DNA of 64,000 nucleotides, taken from the NCBI RefSeq assembly GCF_031877795.1, contig NC_133948.1, positions 10,586,948 through 10,650,947 of the forward strand, read 5' to 3'. Every line of letters begins with the position of its first letter. Position 1 is the first letter of the stretch. Both the position numbers and the translations under genes were made by a program. Source of the stretch: Strix aluco. Its lineage: Eukaryota; Chordata; Aves; Strigiformes; Strigidae. Positions 59,766 to 64,000 of the stretch are shown in pieces. A model generated the notes under the pieces. The model was given only the letters and a program-made list of their open reading frames with translations. It ran no database searches and was not told the DNA's origin.

Positions 59766-62700
59766 TAGCTATGTGTTTGAGTCTGGAGCCTTTGAGATCT
59801 TTCAGGAAGGTGGCAAAATCCATCTGTTTTCTTCCGAGCTAAAACAGACTATAAAGTTGACAGCTTTTGTGCATTAAGAGGGTATGAATTTGAAATACAG
59901 TCAGTGAAGCGTAAGTCTTGTCTTGCTTTTAGGTGTCAGATTTTAAAATTCTGAGTTTGTCATGCATTCTCCTGCATGGTTCAATGACTCAAGGAGAATT
60001 TTTTTTGTCTGTCTGTTGTGGTTTTAATCAAGACTTTAAAATATCCATCTAAAAATCTGTATTTCTCCTTTTCCCCCTAGTGGTTATGAGCGGAAGGAAT
60101 TACAGAGTCATCTGGTAAGTTTTTTTCCACAGCAATGAGCTCTCCAATATTATGCCGAGCACGAATTCCTAAAGCGCTGGTTATCCAGCTGGGAAGCTAG
60201 GAGTGGATTTGAGTGGGAAGGGGTGGTTAGTAAATCTTTTAATTGCTTTCGTTTTAGAAGATACGTTTTTGTTTTCAGTTAGAGGGCGGGGAAATGGTCT
60301 CATCTAGGGTAAACTGCTAACAGGGTTTGTCAGCTGGAGTAGTTTGTTTCAGTAATTGTATCATGCTGTGAAGGAAGCGTGGCCATGGTCTGGTAGCAGA
60401 ATGATAACCTTTAAATGCTGTAGGCAGTATGTGGATTTCATGTCTTCTGAGATGAGTCAGGCCCACTGAAATGTTAACGTAACAGGGCCTTCTGTTGGGT
60501 TCTTCAGAGGCTCAGTCTTGGTAATCTCAGTGAATTGAGTATCAACAGGAGCTCTTTTTGCACGTGTGCTCAAGTGGGAATCATGCAAGTTGTTTTGGAA
60601 TAGCATCATTTCATAGTCACAGTAGCTCCTGCTGCACACACTTGAAAGCTGGGGAAATGTTGACTCAAATCTTCAATATGATCACTTCTTGAAGCCCGTT
60701 ATTCACAGGAATAAGTATAAAGGATTAATAAGCATAAAGGAATCATTTGTTCTTGTCAGGGAACCAGAGAGGAAATGAGTTTTCTTATTTTACCATAAGA
60801 CCCCAAGTGATGTGGATTAATAATGCATGGAAAGGTTTGTAGTAGTTGGTGAGTTGTAACAATTCAGATAATGTAGCTGTTCAGTGAAATGAAGAGATTC
60901 TATGATTCAAGGGCTTATAATAGGAAGTTATCTGCCCTATATTGACCGCTTATGGTCTCTGAAACTATAGTGTGCTCCTGGGTGCATCAAGCTGTGCCAA
61001 TTAAAAAAAAATACATATTCTGGGGAGGGGCAAGGGGGAGAGAAGTTGGAACTGACCAAGTGTGGTCACTGTTTATGTGCTTTCTGGGATCCAGAAAGCT
61101 CTGTCTGCAATTGGTGCTTGTGTTTAAGAAAAGTCACGGAAGTTGCTTTCATCTTCAGTAGTTCTCTTTAATTCTGATTGTTAGGGCCTGGAGAGATGTC
61201 ATGAGGTGTACAGGCTGCAACAGCACGTGACTGCGTCTCACAATTCTCGTATCTTTCCATGGCAGCAGAAACAAGAACCAGCCACCAGCACTGGAAGCGG
61301 GTTAGATCCACGGGGTTGTTTCCATGAAAATTCCTGAAGTGAGAGCAGTAAGATAGAGGACTTGATATCCTGTCTGTAACAGTAGCTGCTCTTTTGTGCT
61401 TTGACCACCCATTTCCTAGGAGATGCTCTTGACCATGCAAGTACGGTCAAGTCTTTACTTACATGTAAGTCACTTATGGGATTTAAAATGCACTTTTTGC
61501 AGCCTCTGGTATTTCAGGGGTTGTTTATCTTCCTTAGATGCTCTTCTCCTTCAGACTTTCTGCTGACAAGTGTTGTTAGCAGCTTCTTGGAGGTCAAGTT
61601 GAGATGGCTTACAATCTGCATGTGATTAAATATGAATAATCCTTTCCCCGTTCAGCAAAGTAAGCACTGTTGTGAATCCCATTGAGGCTGATGAGCAGTA
61701 AGCATGTGGTGTAGTATTGTCTTGTACAGGATGAGACTCTGCACAAGGCCTTTCTGACTTGATTCAGGAATCCATAAGAGACAGTGTTTGTTGCAAAGGT
61801 AATCATAGCCTCATAGCAGTGGGTATAATGTGTCTACAAGCATATGTGAATGTTATGGTAATTTGATGGGAAGGCAGTGAAATGCATTTCCATTTGTTTG
61901 CCATCTTTGAAAGGATTTATCTTATTTTTGCCATTCCAGTACTATTAACCTGAGTGAGCACCGAGTAGCTGCTCTGCATCTGGGATTGGAACTGGGACTG
62001 CGAATGGTTGTTCCTCCCCTGTACGCTTCATGTGTTATTTTTTTCCCCTTACTTCCCTGTACTGGCCTTAAATTTGACATGGGGCCACCTCACTGGACTT
62101 GCCTCTGTGACTGTCTTAACTCTGTTCTGAAACCACATATAGTTCTTGCATCATCCGGGGGTGAGTTCTGCAATGCAAGTACGTGTTCATTTGCTTTTAA
62201 TCCTGGCAGAATAAAGGTGCTTCGGTTTCCCAGAGGGTCTTTCTGCAGTTGGTTTAGCCACGAAGCCACTGCTGTATCGCTGCCCTGTAGCTGTGGAGTT
62301 TGCTTTCAGATGAGGCTGACAGCCAGAATCCAGCTGCCTGAGTGCTGAGTCTTGTTAATAAAAATCATGTCACGAAGCGCACAGATAGCAAGTCTCGACA
62401 GGAATGTGCTCTACGCCTGACCAGGGGAGCTTTCTTACACAAAATGTTCCCTCTTCGGACTAGGGCAGCTGCTCCAGGTGTGAGGGAGAACACAGTGCTG
62501 GAGTCCAGCTCCAGTGTTCCCTGCTCTCTCTGAAAGCCCGGACAGAAAGGGGAACAGCGTTGGTTTCGCTCCCCAGCACTTCTGTAAATACAGCTTTCAG
62601 ACATGAGTTAGTGAAGGGCTGTCTTCTTACGGCTGCAGATAATGCAAAAACAAGTAGTGGTGTGATTAATAAATCCTCCCCCCTAACAACCTAACTACAA

Positions 62701-62990
62701 TCTGAAACAAGGCCAAAGTGCCAGTGCTCTCACAAGCAGTCTTTTGATTGGAGAATGTTTTGGTTAAGCGTTCACATGTGGCTCCTACCCCGGGACTTTC
62801 CTGCTCTCCTGTCCTCACTGACCAACCCAGGACTGGTGCCAGCACAAGGCCCGAGAGGAGCAAACCCACCTCTTAAAGCACACTCCGACCCGCAAAGGCC
62901 AACTCTACCTTCGTCCAAGTGCAGCGAGCGAGCTGTTGTGCCGCTCCTACTGACCGAGGGGTTTTTAGGGTGCTTTTTAGAGCTAGTCCT
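59766..62990. other. Intergenic region upstream of SLC25A1
   Basis: No recognisable gene. Contents of note are an exon-like segment with strong splice sites at 60081-60114 and further AATAAA motifs near 62210, 62355 and 62665. GC content rises towards the SLC25A1 island from about 62.9 kb. Confidence 0.5.
60081..60114 (+). other. Orphan exon-like segment, 34 nt
   Basis: Preceded by a long pyrimidine tract ending TTCCCCCTAG and followed by a full-consensus donor, CTG|GTAAGT. One frame is open and reads GYERKELQSHL. It does not belong to the main CLTCL1 or SLC25A1 coding frames. It could be an alternative 5' or 3' exon of a neighbour, a lncRNA exon, or chance. Confidence 0.3.
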
Positions 62991-63434
62991 GGTTTAGGTG
63001 TGCCCGGGGTGTGCTGCCTGCGGCACTGGGTGCTTGCCGCTGTTCAGCGGGGGGAAGGCCGCGTTCCCCGGTCCCTGCGCCTCACGCCTGCTCAGCCGGG
63101 GCTGACATCTCCTCCTTGGACCCACGCCGAGGGTTTTCCCGCAGGTCTATGGCAGCAGGGTAAGAAATCACCATTTTGGTACTAGCGAAGCCCCAGCCGG
63201 GCCCCACCCGAGTTACGCCCGCTTGTTTATAATTTTTTTTTTTTCTCCCCCCCCTCCCTCCCTACCACACCCCGCCCCAGAAGCCCGTTTTCCGCAGCCC
63301 GGGCCGCGGGATGCTGTCCCCGCCCCGCCCCCCCGAGGATGTGACGCCGCCGGGGCCGCCCCTCCGCGGGCGCGGCCCTGAAATACGGCCCCGGCCGCCG
63401 CCGGGCAGCGCAGGAGCCGCGGTGCAGCGCGGCC

Positions 63435-63525
63435 ATGCCCGCCCCCACCGCGCCCCGCCACCTGGCCGCCGCCGCCCCCGCCGGCAAAGCCAAGCTCACC
63501 CACCCCGGCAAGGCCATCCTGGCAG
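63435..63525 (+). CDS. SLC25A1: SLC25A1 exon 1, mitochondrial citrate carrier (5' partial gene)
   Basis: Encodes MPAPTAPRHLAAAAPAGK and then AKLTHPGKAILA plus the first base of Gly, with donor GCAG|GTAAGC. This is nearly identical to the start of human SLC25A1 (MPAPRAPRALAAAAPASGK...). GKAILAG leads into the first transmembrane helix of the six-helix mitochondrial carrier fold; the PX[DE]XX[KR] signature motifs lie in exons beyond the window. The protein sits in the inner mitochondrial membrane and exchanges matrix citrate for cytosolic malate or another tricarboxylate, supplying acetyl-CoA for fatty-acid and sterol synthesis. The Ala-rich N-terminus corresponds to the short presequence. The start codon has GCCATGC context. 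It lies downstream of CLTCL1 in the same orientation, as in human. Confidence 0.95.
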
Positions 63526-64000
63526 GTAAGCGACCCCTCCCTCCCCGCCGCGGAGCTCCCCGGCCGCCGCTGCCAGCGTGGGCATCCGTGACCCGCCCCG
63601 GGGGGGGCAGCGCGCTCCCCGCAGGTGTTGCCCTGTCCCTGCCCGCCCCCCCCCCCCCGCCTGCTGCCCGCTCGGGGTCCCCCCGCCCTGCGAGCCCCCC
63701 AGCCCCGGGGCGGCGGCCGGCGGCCAAGCGGGGTTCCCCTTTGGCAGCGGCCGGAGAGTCCCGCAGGCGCACCCCGATCTTGGGCGGCAGCGCTCGGGGG
63801 GGGGCGGGCCGGGGGTCGCAGCGTCGCTGTGGGGCGGTTCCTGCAACCTGTGGCCTTGCGGGTGCCGGGATGCTCGCCACGGTACGGCGGGGTGGGCAGC
63901 AGGGGGGGTTTTCCCGTGAGCAGGAGGGAGCTGAGCTGGGGGCGGAGGAGCCGCGGGGGACCCCCTTACGCACCCCTGAAGACGTTAAGGGAGCAGGCAG
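63526..64000 (+). other. SLC25A1: SLC25A1 intron 1 (5' part)
   Basis: GC-rich intron start containing a C13 run at 63646-63658. No second exon is recognisable before the window ends. Confidence 0.75.

Larger units (their letters stand above)
62990..64000 (+). promoter_or_regulatory. SLC25A1: CpG island and promoter of SLC25A1
   Basis: Sharp rise in GC and CpG from about 63.0 kb to the window end, spanning the SLC25A1 start codon at 63435. GC boxes and a TGACG half-site near 63341 are visible upstream. There is no convincing TATA box at a suitable distance; the TTATAATTTT at about 63227 is 200 nt upstream of the start codon and sits in a T-run. Confidence 0.75.

Noticed and set aside
60894-60907. 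CR1 terminal repeat (ATTCTATGATTC)
   Set aside because: Only about one and a half units are present and the preceding sequence does not resemble a CR1 tail well enough.
63227-63973. 248-codon minus-strand frame over SLC25A1 exon 1
   Set aside because: Same GC-rich artefact. It is antisense to a confirmed coding exon and has no recognisable domain.

Overview
This is a stretch of vertebrate nuclear DNA, most likely from a bird. It holds multi-exon genes with GT-AG introns, two promoter CpG islands, compact introns, very few interspersed repeats (one eroded CR1-like tail) and an avian-type gene order. A reptile is not excluded. All three genes lie on the + strand.

Layout. (1) Positions 1-2402 carry the last two coding exons of SNAP29, a Qbc-SNARE, followed by a long AT-rich 3' UTR that probably ends near a polyadenylation signal at 6247. 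(2) About 6.3-18.9 kb is intergenic with no recognisable gene. (3) A strong CpG island at about 18.9-20.5 kb contains the promoter and first exon of CLTCL1, the second clathrin heavy chain (CHC22). Its 32 coding exons run to 55325, every junction is in phase, and they add up to 1,672 residues with no frameshift or premature stop. (4) About 55.3-63 kb holds the CLTCL1 3' UTR and the upstream flank of the next gene. (5) A second CpG island at about 63.0-64.0 kb contains exon 1 of SLC25A1, the mitochondrial citrate carrier; the rest of that gene lies beyond the window.

The genes are functionally separate. SNAP29 drives membrane fusion, including autophagosome-lysosome fusion. CHC22 builds clathrin coats on intracellular membranes. 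SLC25A1 exports citrate from mitochondria for lipid synthesis. CLTCL1 followed by SLC25A1 in the same direction matches human 22q11.21, but SNAP29 directly upstream of CLTCL1 does not (HIRA sits there in human), so a rearrangement junction relative to human falls at about 6-19 kb.

Most notable observations: a 21-nt in-frame candidate microexon in CLTCL1 intron 30 (51849-51869, peptide VDGLFYK) in the trimerisation region; a CHC17-like C-terminal tail with a QLMLT motif that I recall human CHC22 having lost; an apparently intact CHC22 in a lineage reported to lack GLUT4; a perfect 62-bp tandem duplication in intron 5; twin 5' splice sites after exon 7; and an orphan exon-like segment at 60081-60114 between CLTCL1 and SLC25A1.
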